64,000 nt of DNA from positions 1 through 64,000 of the forward strand of contig NZ_JAKKOQ010000001.1 in assembly GCF_021738965.1 (NCBI RefSeq). The letters run 5' to 3'. This stretch comes from Gordonia zhenghanii (lineage in GTDB: Bacteria; Actinomycetota; Actinomycetes; Mycobacteriales; Mycobacteriaceae). Of the stretch, positions 1-8,000 are shown one piece after another. The position numbers and the translations under genes were made by a program. Each line of letters starts with the position of its first letter. The stretch's first letter is position 1. A model generated the notes under the pieces. The model was not told the DNA's origin and made no database searches. It was given only the letters and a program-made list of their open reading frames with translations.

Positions 1-115
1 CGCGTGGCTGGCCCACCTGAGCTCCGGTCTGCGCATGCACGATCGCGTACACATGGTTACGGGCGTGGGTGTCCACGCCGATGACATAGGAATGGGTTTC
101 TGCGACACTGGGCAT
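1..115 (-). CDS. IS110-family transposase, N-terminal fragment cut by the window edge
   Basis: The first 38 codons are visible, starting at the ATG on the minus strand at 115; the rest lies beyond the left edge. The peptide contains YVIGVDTHARNHVYA, which matches the first strand and first catalytic Asp of the RuvC-like DEDD domain of IS110 recombinases. A purine-rich GGAGGAG ribosome-binding site sits just upstream. The family catalyses site-specific insertion guided by a non-coding RNA carried by the element. Whether this copy is intact cannot be seen. Confidence 0.82.
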   Translation of the reverse strand, partial: MPSVAETHSYVIGVDTHARNHVYAIVHAQTGAQVGQPR

Positions 116-350
116 CGGTGATCTCCTCCGTCGAGTCTGGTTGCAACCAACTACCGAGCACGGAGATAGATCCCCGCACCGGCGCGGTGCCGGTCAACCA
201 AAATGGGTTGCGGCGAGACAGGTCTCTAACAAGTCAGTCACGCTCTCGACGACAGGCTTCTATTCAGTCATCGCCGCACAGGGAAGGCCGGCACCGACGC
301 CCCGGGTAGACATGTCGAGACAAAGCCAACCCCACCAAAATGTAGGGCGG
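116..350 (-). ncRNA. Non-coding end of the IS110 element; candidate bridge RNA region
   Basis: This stretch lies directly upstream of the transposase start and has no convincing gene. It contains stem-forming pieces: CTCCGT at 125-130 with ACGGAG at about 160-165 enclosing the palindrome GGTTGCAACC, and a perfect hairpin GCACCG-GCG-CGGTGC at 176-190. In the IS110 group, the bridge RNA that pairs with donor and target DNA is encoded in the long non-coding end upstream of the recombinase, so this is the expected place. Ends and function are inferred; the element boundary at about 350 is a guess. Confidence 0.35.
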
Positions 351-430
351 CAAGACTCCGCGAAGTCATACCCGAAGCGCCAGCAACCATCCTCCCCCAA
401 CCAGCCTCCGGCCAGTCACCATCTATTAGA

Positions 431-500
431 GACTCCGCTCGACCAACGACAAAAAGGGCTCGACCAACGACAGAGATGGGCTCGACGAACGTCGACGAAC
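431..500. repeat. Intergenic repeat cluster (GACTCCGCTCGACC family)
   Basis: One copy of GACTCCGCTCGACCAACGAC is followed by two shorter repeats of GCTCGACCAACGAC / GCTCGACGAACG. It belongs to the same dispersed family as the clusters near 5.0-5.4, 8.1, 18.8-19.0 and 29.2 kb. It lies just downstream of the desaturase operon. The rest of 345-521 shows no gene. Confidence 0.7.
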
Positions 501-521
501 AACTCTACCAGCGTCGAACGT

Positions 522-1736
522 TCAGGCAGCGAGCGACGACCGGCGCCGACTGCGCGACTTCAGTTCGGCGAGTGCGGTCCGCAGACCGGTGGCGCGCGGA
601 GTGATGGAGTCGAATCGGCGTTCGGACGCGGTCTCCGGGGCGTCGTCGACCGAGTCGCGGAGGAAGCGGTCCGGCAACGCCAACTTGTTGATGGTCCGCA
701 GCGTGCGCAGGTACTGCATGGTGAACGACCCCGTGTTGTACGGCAGGTCGTATTTGTCGCAGAGTTCACGCACGCGGACCGACATGTCGGCGTACCTGTT
801 GCTCGGCAGGTCGGGGAACAGGTGGTGCTCGATCTGGTACGAGAGGTTGCCGCTCATGAACGCGAGGGTCGGGCCTGCGTCGAAGTTGGCGCTGCCGAGC
901 ATCTGACGCAGATACCACTGACCCTGCGTCTCGTTCTCGAGGGTGTCCATCGTGAACTTCTCGGCGCCGTCCGGGAAGTGACCGCAGAAGATCACCACGT
1001 ACGCCCACAGGTTGCGGACGAAGTTCGCCGTCAGGTTCGCGGTCAGCGTCGACTTCGCGTTGGGGCCCGACAGCGCCGGGAACAGCACGTAGTCCTTGGC
1101 CATCTGGCGGGCGGCCTTGTGCACGAACTTCCGGATCTCCGGCCGCGCGACCTCCATCGGCTTACGGCCGCCGATCACCTCTTTGAGTTCGAGGTCGTGC
1201 AGGGCGATCCCCCACTCGAATGTCGCGGCGAGCATGACGTTGAAGAACGGCTGGAACGCGCGCCGCGGCTCCCACGGCTCGTCACGCGTCACCCGCAGGA
1301 TCTTGTAGCCGACGTCGTGATCCATGCCGAGCACGTTCGTGTACTTGTGATGGATGTAGTTGTGCGAGTGCTTCCAATGGGGTGCCGCACAGACCATGTC
1401 CCACTCCCACGACGTGGAGTGCACTTCGGGATCGTTCATCCAATCCCACTGACCGTGCATCACGTTGTGGCCGAGTTCCATGTTCTCGATGATCTTCGCC
1501 AACGAGAGAGCACCGGTGCCCAGCCACCACAGCGACCGGCGGTTGCTGCCCAGCAGAGCTGCGCGGCCAACGATTTCCAGGGTGCGCTGCGCGCGGATCG
1601 TCCGACGCAGATACGTCGCGTCGCGCTCGCCTCGACTGGATTCGACGTCCCGACGCAGAGCGTCGAGTTCCGCGCCGAGAGCTTCGACGTCCGCGTCGGT
1701 CAGGTGTGCATACTCATTGATATCGGAGATCGCCAT
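522..1736 (-). CDS. DesA3-like membrane fatty acid desaturase (second of a tandem pair)
   Basis: This 404-residue protein is an acyl-lipid/acyl-CoA desaturase of the membrane di-iron family, expected to introduce a double bond (delta-9 in DesA3) using electrons from an NAD(P)H-dependent reductase. The three histidine boxes are present: GHNVMH at about 89-94, HWKHSHNYIHH at about 120-130 and QIEHH at 301-305. The start at 1736 has GGGGCC upstream and lies 9 bases after the stop of its paralogue, so the two are probably co-transcribed. The two proteins are similar along their whole length, which indicates tandem duplication. The C-terminus is Arg/Ser-rich. Exact substrate and double-bond position are not visible. 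Confidence 0.9.
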   Translation of the reverse strand: MAISDINEYAHLTDADVEALGAELDALRRDVESSRGERDATYLRRTIRAQRTLEIVGRAALLGSNRRSLWWLGTGALSLAKIIENMELGHNVMHGQWDWMNDPEVHSTSWEWDMVCAAPHWKHSHNYIHHKYTNVLGMDHDVGYKILRVTRDEPWEPRRAFQPFFNVMLAATFEWGIALHDLELKEVIGGRKPMEVARPEIRKFVHKAARQMAKDYVLFPALSGPNAKSTLTANLTANFVRNLWAYVVIFCGHFPDGAEKFTMDTLENETQGQWYLRQMLGSANFDAGPTLAFMSGNLSYQIEHHLFPDLPSNRYADMSVRVRELCDKYDLPYNTGSFTMQYLRTLRTINKLALPDRFLRDSVDDAPETASERRFDSITPRATGLRTALAELKSRSRRRSSLAA

Positions 1737-1745
1737 CAGGCCCCA

Positions 1746-3008
1746 TTATGCGCTTGCGCGCTCCCTGCGGCGCGACCGGCTGTCCGAGATGGCCGTCTTC
1801 AAACCTCGGCGGCGTCCTGTACTCGCATCGATCACCGGCGCCAAGCGCGGTCCGTCGTCTTCTCGGAACCGGCGCTCGGACGCGGTCTCCGGCGCGTCGT
1901 CGCTGGTAGCGCTCAGATACTCGTTCGGCAGCGACAGCTTGGCGATGGTCCGCCACGACTTCCCGTACTGGACCAGGAACGAGCCTGTCGTGTACGGGAG
2001 GTCGTATTTGTCGCACAATGCCTGCACGCGCACCGAGATCTCGGCCAGCCGATTGCTCGGCAGGTCCGGGAACAGGTGATGTTCGATCTGGTACGAGAGG
2101 TTTCCGCTCATGAATCCCAGCACCGGGCCGGAGCGGAAGTTGGCACTGCCGAGCATCTGCCGCAGGTACCACTGGGCCTGCGACTCGTTGGTCATGTCGG
2201 CCTTGGTGAACTTCTCGGCGCCGTCCGGGAAGTGCCCGCAGAAGATCACCGCATTGGTCCACACGTTGCGCATCATGTTCGCGAAGAGGTTCGCGGTCGC
2301 GGTCTTGCGTGCCGCCCGCGGCGAACGGTTCAGGACGCCCGAGATCGCAGGCGCGAGCACGAAGTCCTTCCCGACCTGCCGACCGATCTTGCGGCCGACG
2401 TCAGTCATGTCGCGCTTGAGCTCGGCCTTGGCCTCGGGGGTCTTCCGCTTCTTGCCCAGCTCGAGATGCTGTGCGGCGACGCCGTATTCGAAGAACAGCG
2501 CGAGCAGCGTGTTGTAGGCCAGGTTGCCGAGGTTGAAGGGGCGCCAACGCTGGTCACGCGTCACTCGAAGCAGGCCGTAGCCCACGTCGTCGTCCATGCC
2601 GAGCACGTTCGTGTACTTGTGATGGATGTAATTGTGGGTGTGCTTCCAGTGCGCGCTGGGCCCGGTGATGTCCCACTCCCACGACGTGGAGTGCACTTCG
2701 GGGTCGTTCATCCAATCCCACTGCCCGTGCATCACGTTGTGGCCGAGTTCCATGTTCTCGACGATCTTTGCGACGCCCAGCGTCACCGCGCCCGCCCACC
2801 AGACCGGTCGGCGGCTCGCGCCCATCGTCAGCATGCGGCCGGTGAACTCCAGACCACGCTGGAACCGGATCGTGTTGTGCAGGTATCGAGCGTCCCGCGC
2901 ACCGCGGTCGGCCTCGATGTCGGCACGGATCGCATCCAACTCGGCGCCCAATGCTTCGACGTCGGCAGCGGTCAGGTGTGCGTACTCGGGTACGTCGGCG
3001 ATCGCCAT
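1746..3008 (-). CDS. DesA3-like membrane fatty acid desaturase (first of a tandem pair)
   Basis: A 420-residue paralogue of the downstream desaturase with the same histidine boxes (GHNVMH near 90, HTHNYIHH near 128, QIEHH near 316). It differs mainly by a short insertion in the middle (KRKTPEAKAELKR region). The start at 3008 begins MAIADVPEYAHLT, matching the paralogue's MAISDINEYAHLT. It is the first gene of the pair and has a palindromic operator 25 bases upstream that recurs before the ferredoxin reductase gene, so the desaturase and its electron donor are likely co-regulated. M. tuberculosis has one such gene (desA3, Rv3229c) next to its reductase; here there are two. Confidence 0.9.
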   Translation of the reverse strand: MAIADVPEYAHLTAADVEALGAELDAIRADIEADRGARDARYLHNTIRFQRGLEFTGRMLTMGASRRPVWWAGAVTLGVAKIVENMELGHNVMHGQWDWMNDPEVHSTSWEWDITGPSAHWKHTHNYIHHKYTNVLGMDDDVGYGLLRVTRDQRWRPFNLGNLAYNTLLALFFEYGVAAQHLELGKKRKTPEAKAELKRDMTDVGRKIGRQVGKDFVLAPAISGVLNRSPRAARKTATANLFANMMRNVWTNAVIFCGHFPDGAEKFTKADMTNESQAQWYLRQMLGSANFRSGPVLGFMSGNLSYQIEHHLFPDLPSNRLAEISVRVQALCDKYDLPYTTGSFLVQYGKSWRTIAKLSLPNEYLSATSDDAPETASERRFREDDGPRLAPVIDASTGRRRGLKTAISDSRSRRRERASA

Positions 3009-3032
3009 CGTGACTCCTTCTCGCGTGGATAA

Positions 3033-3070
3033 CTAACTTACGCAATCGTAGGTTACGCATCCGTAGGTTG
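3033..3070. promoter_or_regulatory. Palindromic operator upstream of the desaturase pair
   Basis: CTAACTTACG-CAAT-CGTAGGTTAC (3033-3056) is an inverted repeat with one arm difference, followed by a further half site CCGTAGGTTG (3061-3070). The same TAACTTACG-N4-CGTAGGTTA palindrome lies before the reductase gene at 4248-4277. Length and symmetry suit a TetR-type repressor; no such regulator gene is in the window. Confidence 0.7.
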
Positions 3071-3097
3071 TCCAGGAGTACTACCCCATGAGGCCGA

Positions 3098-4210
3098 TCA
3101 CACGTCGAGGGTGCAGTCTCCCGCAGCGGCCGTCACGCACGTCTGAACCCGTTCGCCCTCGACGTGTTCGACTCCGGTGCGCAGGTCACGGACGCACCCC
3201 TTGTCGAGCATGACGACGCAACTCTGGCAGATGCCCATCCGGCAGCCGAACGGCATGAGGACGCCCGCCTGCTCCCCCGCCTCCAATAGCGTCTGCGCCC
3301 CGTCGACCTCGGTAGTCCTGCCGCCGCGACCGAAGGTCACGGTGCCGCCCTGGGCGCCTACCGCACCGCGATCGAGTGCGAAGCGCTCCACATGCAGACG
3401 GTCGTCGCGACCGCCTTCCCGGAACATCGCCGTGAGCATGTCCACGAACCCGCCCGGACCACACGCCCACGTCTGCCGTTCGTCCCAGTCGGGGACCAAC
3501 TCAGTCAGGGTGGCGGCGTCGACGCGGCCGTCGACGCTCGTCAGCCGGAGCTTGAGGTCCACCAGGCCGGCGTCGGCCAACGACCGAAGTTCGTCGAGGA
3601 ACAGCACGCCGTCCTCGTCGGGCGCCGAGTGCACGAGCACCGCGTCGACGCGCTGCCCGCGCCGCGCCATGGTCCGCAACATCGACATGATCGGCGTGAC
3701 GCCGCTGCCCGCCGTCGCGAACAACATCTTCTCGGGCGGCGGATCGGGCAGGACGAACTCGCCGGCGGGCGCAGCCAGTCGCACCACGGTGCCGGGCGTC
3801 AGTCCGTTCACCAAGTGCGACGAGAGGAAGCCCTCCGGCATCGCCTTCACCGTGATCGCCACGGTCCGGTCGGCCACCGAACTGTCGGGCTCCGAGGTCA
3901 GCGAGTACGAGCGCCAGGTCCAGCGTCCACCGACCAGGACGCCGATCCCGATGTACTGCCCCGGGTGGTAGTCGAACGAGAACCCCCACCCCGGCGCAAT
4001 GACGATGGTCGCACTGTCGGCGGTCACCGGAGTCACTGCGACGACCTTGCCGCGCAGTTCCCGCGCCGACCACAGCGGGTTCACGAGATGCAGGTAGTCG
4101 TCGGGAAGCAGCGGCGTCGTCACCCGCGCCGCAGCAGCACGCAGCCAATTGCCGCCCTTACCGCCGGACACCCCTGCAACCGGTGCCTCGAATACTTCCC
4201 GCCAGCCCAT
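3098..4210 (-). CDS. Ferredoxin-NAD(P) reductase with C-terminal 2Fe-2S domain, desaturase electron donor
   Basis: This 370-residue oxidoreductase resembles Rv3230c, the NADPH-dependent partner of DesA3. An N-terminal extension leads into a flavin-binding barrel (RSYSLTSEP near 100), a nucleotide-binding domain ([11 protein letters not shown] near 168-178) and a plant-type [2Fe-2S] ferredoxin domain with Cys323, Cys328, Cys331 and Cys358 (CRMGICQSC plus a distal Cys). It would pass electrons from NAD(P)H via FAD and the cluster to the desaturases' di-iron centre at the membrane. It has its own operator copy, so it is transcribed separately from, but probably in step with, the desaturase pair. 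Confidence 0.9.
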   Translation of the reverse strand: MGWREVFEAPVAGVSGGKGGNWLRAAAARVTTPLLPDDYLHLVNPLWSARELRGKVVAVTPVTADSATIVIAPGWGFSFDYHPGQYIGIGVLVGGRWTWRSYSLTSEPDSSVADRTVAITVKAMPEGFLSSHLVNGLTPGTVVRLAAPAGEFVLPDPPPEKMLFATAGSGVTPIMSMLRTMARRGQRVDAVLVHSAPDEDGVLFLDELRSLADAGLVDLKLRLTSVDGRVDAATLTELVPDWDERQTWACGPGGFVDMLTAMFREGGRDDRLHVERFALDRGAVGAQGGTVTFGRGGRTTEVDGAQTLLEAGEQAGVLMPFGCRMGICQSCVVMLDKGCVRDLRTGVEHVEGERVQTCVTAAAGDCTLDV

Positions 4211-4247
4211 GTTCGACTCCTCCGCCGTCCCGGTCCGATCGTCGAAC

Positions 4248-4277
4248 CGCTAACTTACGCCTCCGTAGGTTAGCGGC
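4248..4277. promoter_or_regulatory. Palindromic operator upstream of the desaturase reductase
   Basis: CCGCTAACTTACG (4248-4260) - CCTC - CGTAGGTTAGCGG (4265-4277) is a 30-base inverted repeat with a single arm mismatch. Its core is the same as the site at 3033-3056. It lies 38 bases upstream of the reductase start, the usual place for a repressor site overlapping a promoter. Confidence 0.75.
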
Positions 4278-4305
4278 TCGACGGCCAGAGGGCGAACGCT
4301 GAGGC

Positions 4306-4899
4306 TCACGCCAACAACGTGCCCGGCTCCGCCCGATACGGCGTGAAGAAATCATTGGCGGGCGCACCCGCGAGCGACGAGACCAGCCCCGGCACCGACT
4401 GCCCGTCGATCTCCTCGCGGATGATGTCGGCGTGCCCCGCGTGGCGCGCGTACTCCTCGAGAAGGTGCCCGAGGTAGTAGCGATTCTTGATCGGACGGGA
4501 GTCGAAGATCCCGGCCCACGGCGCGGGCAGTTCCATCGAATCGCCGTCCGGGTCACAGCCGCGGGCGGCCGCGATGAACTCCACCCGATCGGCGTCGAAC
4601 CGTTCGATGAGCGCGGCAGCCGTCTCGTCGTCGGTCAGGGCGAAGCTGCCCATGTACTCCGCGAAACCGGCTTCGTCGAAGACTCGCTCGACCTTCTCGC
4701 CGCGCAGACGAGCCGCAGCGTTCGGAAGGTCACGCGCGATGTGCTTGAGCAGTCCGCCGACCGACAGTGCGCTCCGGCAAGGCGTGAGACGCGCCTGCTC
4801 CTCGGTCAGGCCGTAGAGCGCGGCGCGCAGGTGGTCGAGCTGCTGGTCGAGGTAGTTGACGAAGCCGGTGATCTCGTCGTCGCGAGCTGGTGCGTACAT
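4306..4899 (-). CDS. DinB/DUF664-family protein, probable mycothiol-dependent transferase type
   Basis: A 197-residue four-helix-bundle protein of the DinB superfamily as seen in Actinobacteria (mycothiol S-transferase-like, DUF664). The typical spaced metal-binding histidines are visible: LLKHIARD in the N-terminal third and HLLEEYARHAGHADII towards the end. Start chosen at the ATG at 4899 because GGAGGACATC precedes it; the open frame extends further up but into repeat DNA. It lies downstream of and convergent in direction with no neighbour, so context says little. Likely detoxification of electrophiles with mycothiol as cosubstrate, but this is family-level inference. Confidence 0.75.
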   Translation of the reverse strand: MYAPARDDEITGFVNYLDQQLDHLRAALYGLTEEQARLTPCRSALSVGGLLKHIARDLPNAAARLRGEKVERVFDEAGFAEYMGSFALTDDETAAALIERFDADRVEFIAAARGCDPDGDSMELPAPWAGIFDSRPIKNRYYLGHLLEEYARHAGHADIIREEIDGQSVPGLVSSLAGAPANDFFTPYRAEPGTLLA

Positions 4900-4984
4900 G
4901 ATGTCCTCCAGGTGGTCTGATCTGCGTGTGCCCTCAGTCTCACAGCCCTTGCGGTCAGTTCTTGTCCTGAATTCGATCAATTGC

Positions 4985-5447
4985 CGGTCGAGACCTCCTA
5001 CCGCGCGGGTGGAGTGCCTCCCCCGCTGGTCGAGCGGAGTCGAGACTTGATCGCTCGGTGCGGAAGGCCATGCTGGATCTAACCAACACGCCGGTCGAGC
5101 GGAGTCGAGACACTCAGCTGCGTCGTGCGAGGTCTCGACTCCGCTCGACCAGCAGGTTGGCGCGTCTCGCTTCAACGTGCAGCTACGATCCCGACTCCGC
5201 TCGACCAACAGGGGTGGAACGTGACCACTCGGTGCGCAAGATCGTGCTGGATCTAACCAACACGCCGGTCGAGCGGAGTCGAGACAAACAGCCGGGTCGG
5301 GAGAGGTCCCGACTCCGCTCGACCAGCAGGTTGGCGGCTCTCGCTTCAACGTGCAGCTACGATCTCGACTCCGCTCGATCAACATCGATGGCGAGTCCCG
5401 CGTGACCGCGCGGGTGCGGTCCCGAATCCGCTCGACCAGCGGGTTGG
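4985..5447. repeat. Intergenic repeat region with two 174-base tandem copies
   Basis: This 548-base gene-free stretch (4900-5447) carries at least eight copies of the family core GGTCGAGCGGAGTCGAGA or its complement TCTCGACTCCGCTCGACC. Within it, about 5051-5224 and 5225-5398 are imperfect tandem copies with a 174-base period; each has GCTGGATCTAACCAACACG, a forward core, a reverse core and TCGCTTCAACGTGCAGC in the same order. Forward and reverse cores about 30 bases apart could form long stem-loops. No gene is supported here. Confidence 0.85.
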
Positions 5448-5945
5448 CTAGAGGAGTTCCAGAAGGAACGGGAGTTCTTGGGTGGCGTACCAGCCGAGGT
5501 CGTGGTCTTCCACGTCGCCGATGGTGAGTTCGGCGTCCTCGTCGCCGAGATCGGCGGCGTCGACGGCCTTCACTGCGGCCTGGACAGCGGACTCGGCGGC
5601 AGCTCCGTCAACGTGGACCGCGACGATGTCGGACGTCGCCACGCCACCGGCCACGCGCACGACAGCGTCGTCGAGGTCGGGGCGCACGGTCGCGTCTGCG
5701 TCCGCGACCACCACCACGCGCCGCGCGGGCAGATCCGACTCGTCTGCCGACAACAGCCGCAACGATGCGCGCGCGGCCTCACGCAAAGCCACTTCGCCTA
5801 GTTCCTCGTCGTCGCCCGACGTGTACGCCTCGCGCAGTGTTGGCGTCACAGCGAAACCCGTACCGCTGACCGGCAGGAACCGAGCTTCGTCCGCGGTGGT
5901 CAACTCCTGGATCATCGCCAACGTCGCAGGCAGATAGACACGCAT
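5448..5945 (-). CDS. DUF6912 family protein (Rv3231c-like)
   Basis: A 165-residue protein with no signal peptide or membrane segment. It begins MRVYLPATLAMIQEL and has a Val-rich central part followed by an acidic C-terminus ending DHDLGWYATQELPFLLELL-like. The gene occupies the position of Rv3231c in the matching M. tuberculosis region, and the opening and length fit that family (DUF6912). The function is unknown. It is separated by 53 bases from the upstream WS/DGAT-like gene and could be its downstream partner in an operon. Confidence 0.75.
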   Translation of the reverse strand: MRVYLPATLAMIQELTTADEARFLPVSGTGFAVTPTLREAYTSGDDEELGEVALREAARASLRLLSADESDLPARRVVVVADADATVRPDLDDAVVRVAGGVATSDIVAVHVDGAAAESAVQAAVKAVDAADLGDEDAELTIGDVEDHDLGWYATQELPFLLELL

Positions 5946-5998
5946 CTATTTGATTCCCTCTCTCCTGGAAGCTCAGATTCTCATGGCTGCTCGGGCCC

Positions 5999-7468
5999 TC
6001 ATGGATGCTTGGGCGCCAGGCCGACGGGCCCCGCCTGCAGCAGTTCGTCGAACGACTCGACGAGATATCCAGCCATCGCAGGCAGGTCGGTCACTACGGA
6101 CCGGTCGGCGAGGAACGCGAACTGCACGGAGTCGCCGTACTCGTTCACGCTGATCGCCAGTGCACGTTGCGCGGAGAGCGTCGGGACCGTGTAAATCTGA
6201 TCCACGCGACAACCCTTCAAGAAACGTTCGGAGACGCCGTCGCTCCAGAAGATCGGCACGTTGTACGCCCGCTGGAACATGTTGCTGAACGCGCGGCTCG
6301 AGAATTCGCCGAACGGGACGATCCCCAGTTCCGGGAGCAGCGGCTTCATCTCCGACGTCAATCGGCTGCTCGATCCCGAGTACCGGTCCGCGAGGCCGGC
6401 CACCTGCATCAACCGCACCACCGGCGAGTCCTCCCCGACCGGGAGGTCCGTGACGAACTCCGGGCCGCTCGCCGGCATCCAGGATCCGGCCCCGTCCGAC
6501 CTGCCGGACCCCGTGTCGGCGTCTCGGGCCCGCAGCGGGACGATCACGCGCACGGTCTCACCGTGGCTCACCGAGTCCTTGACCGACAGCGACCACCGGC
6601 GCAGGACACCGGCAACGACGGCGAGCAGAACGTCGTTGAACGTGCAGTCGAAGCGGTTCGCGATCTTCACACAGTCGCGGCGCGGGATCTCGGCAGTCGT
6701 GAACAGCCGCGCCGACGTGGTGACGGTGTTGAGCGGGCTGTCCGGGGCCGCGTCGACGAGTTGCTGGACCGCCGAGGTCACCAGACGCGCCGACTTGTCG
6801 GCCACCGACCAGACGTCGGCGACCGGACCGTTGCCGCGCAACAGCGAATCGACGAGGTCCCGTGGACGGGTAATGGCTTCGGCGAGCGCGCCGACGGTCA
6901 TCGACGTCTGCTTAGGAGGGGAACTCGGCATCCACAGGTCCTCGTCGAGGCTGCGGCCGGCCGGAGTGTCGTCGGTGACGGCCTCACTCAGGTCGCGGTC
7001 GGCCGGTCCCCCGATCAGGCAGCGGTGCGACTTGGTGAGGACCGCGGTGCGACCGCCCGCGAGGCCTTCGATCAAGTACATCTCCCACAGCGGACGCGTC
7101 CGGTCGAGCGGCCGCGACATCAAGCGGGCGATCAGTTCTTCCAACTGCTTAGCGGTCCCCGGTTGCGGGAGAGCCGACAGGCGCACGTGGTACGTGACGT
7201 CGAATTCAGGGTCGTCCACCCACAGCGGGCGGCCGAGTCCGAGAGCCACCTCTTTGACGACCTGCCGGTAACGCGGGACCAATTGCAAGCGACGCTCCAC
7301 CAACGACACCAGCGACGGGTAGTCGAGTTGGCCCCCGCGCACCGAGTCGCTGGACGCCGAGGCACCGGACGTCGAGTCGACGATCATCAGCGCCCCGGTG
7401 AGCACGCTGGTACCTGGTCCGTCGAGGAAGTAGTACATCGCGTCTTCGGCCGACAATCGATTAACCAT
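5999..7468 (-). CDS. Wax ester synthase/diacylglycerol acyltransferase homologue with altered active site
   Basis: A 489-residue member of the WS/DGAT family (Tgs3-like position). The N-terminus MVNRLSAEDAMYYFLD, the PLWxMYLIEGLAGGR segment near 126-140 and the C-terminal half match the family fold. The active-site motif, normally HHxxxDG, reads HRCLIGG at 148-154: the second, catalytic His is Arg149 and the Asp is Gly153. Acyltransferase activity may therefore be lost or changed. Start at 7468 (ATG) rather than further upstream because the family N-terminus begins here. In M. tuberculosis the corresponding gene is itself split (Rv3233c/Rv3234c). Confidence 0.85.
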   Translation of the reverse strand: MVNRLSAEDAMYYFLDGPGTSVLTGALMIVDSTSGASASSDSVRGGQLDYPSLVSLVERRLQLVPRYRQVVKEVALGLGRPLWVDDPEFDVTYHVRLSALPQPGTAKQLEELIARLMSRPLDRTRPLWEMYLIEGLAGGRTAVLTKSHRCLIGGPADRDLSEAVTDDTPAGRSLDEDLWMPSSPPKQTSMTVGALAEAITRPRDLVDSLLRGNGPVADVWSVADKSARLVTSAVQQLVDAAPDSPLNTVTTSARLFTTAEIPRRDCVKIANRFDCTFNDVLLAVVAGVLRRWSLSVKDSVSHGETVRVIVPLRARDADTGSGRSDGAGSWMPASGPEFVTDLPVGEDSPVVRLMQVAGLADRYSGSSSRLTSEMKPLLPELGIVPFGEFSSRAFSNMFQRAYNVPIFWSDGVSERFLKGCRVDQIYTVPTLSAQRALAISVNEYGDSVQFAFLADRSVVTDLPAMAGYLVESFDELLQAGPVGLAPKHP

Positions 7469-7511
7469 GATGCGTTCGAGTCTAAGGCGTTTCGCCGTCC
7501 GTGGCGCTATA

Positions 7512-7563
7512 GCCCCGACGTCTCCGGTCACAGGATGTGCCCCGACGTCTCCCGTCACAGGAT
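7512..7563. repeat. Two 25-base direct repeats, 27-base period
   Basis: GCCCCGACGTCTCC(G/C)GTCACAGGAT occurs at 7512-7536 and 7539-7563 with one difference. The second unit covers the stop codon of the Rv3235-like gene. No function is apparent. Confidence 0.8.
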
Positions 7564-7992
7564 CGCGAACTCGGTGAGCATCCACCGCTCGACCGCCTGC
7601 CGTCCCGGCGACCGAACCGTCCGGAGTTCCACGCGACCGGCGACCGCCCGGGTCCGCGCACCTCGTTCGACGGTGCCGAAGTAGTTCGCCGCCCGCAGCG
7701 ACACCATCTGCAGGTGGACGCGACGCAACCGGACGGCTGGCCCGCGGACCGGAGCCCGGGCCACGTCGTCCTCACGCCTTCGCAGCGCGACCGCGATCTG
7801 CTCGAATACTTCGACGGTGACGACCGGCGACAGGTGGTCGGACGGCCGCCGCCCATCGAGCACTTCGACGATCCGCTGCAGGACCGCGATGACGCAGCCG
7901 CGCGCCGCGCGCGCCGCCTCGACCGGCGGCCCCGTCGTCGAGCGGCGGGGATCCTGCGTCGTTCCGGGACGATCTCGTGTGACGGTGCTCAT
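7555..7992 (-). CDS. Rv3235 family protein
   Basis: A 145-residue basic protein. The central IVEVLDGRRPSDHLSP segment and the C-terminal run of beta-strands ending RWMLTEFAIL fit the actinobacterial Rv3235 family, whose members lie beside secA1 and tgs genes as here. No membrane segment is present. The ATG at 7992 is 8 bases downstream of an ECF-type -10 element, so the transcript is predicted to be leaderless and this start is favoured over upstream in-frame codons. The function is unknown; in this genome it shares a promoter type with the ESX locus at 27 kb, which suggests a link to envelope or secretion stress. Confidence 0.75.
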   Translation of the reverse strand: MSTVTRDRPGTTQDPRRSTTGPPVEAARAARGCVIAVLQRIVEVLDGRRPSDHLSPVVTVEVFEQIAVALRRREDDVARAPVRGPAVRLRRVHLQMVSLRAANYFGTVERGARTRAVAGRVELRTVRSPGRQAVERWMLTEFAIL

Positions 7993-8000
7993 ACTCTTTG

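Noticed and set aside
141-3032. A 963-codon open frame on the plus strand antisense to both desaturases
   Set aside because: It mirrors the high-GC codon structure of the real genes, has no recognisable domain, and the minus-strand frames have complete His boxes and ribosome-binding sites.
4900-5385. N-terminal extension of the DinB-like protein through the repeat region
   Set aside because: The extension is made of translated intergenic repeats (SARPACWLDPA-type); the internal ATG at 4899 has a good ribosome-binding site and matches family length.
4985-5447. CRISPR array
   Set aside because: Repeats are irregularly spaced, occur in both orientations, and the intervening segments are themselves duplicated rather than unique spacers; no cas genes.
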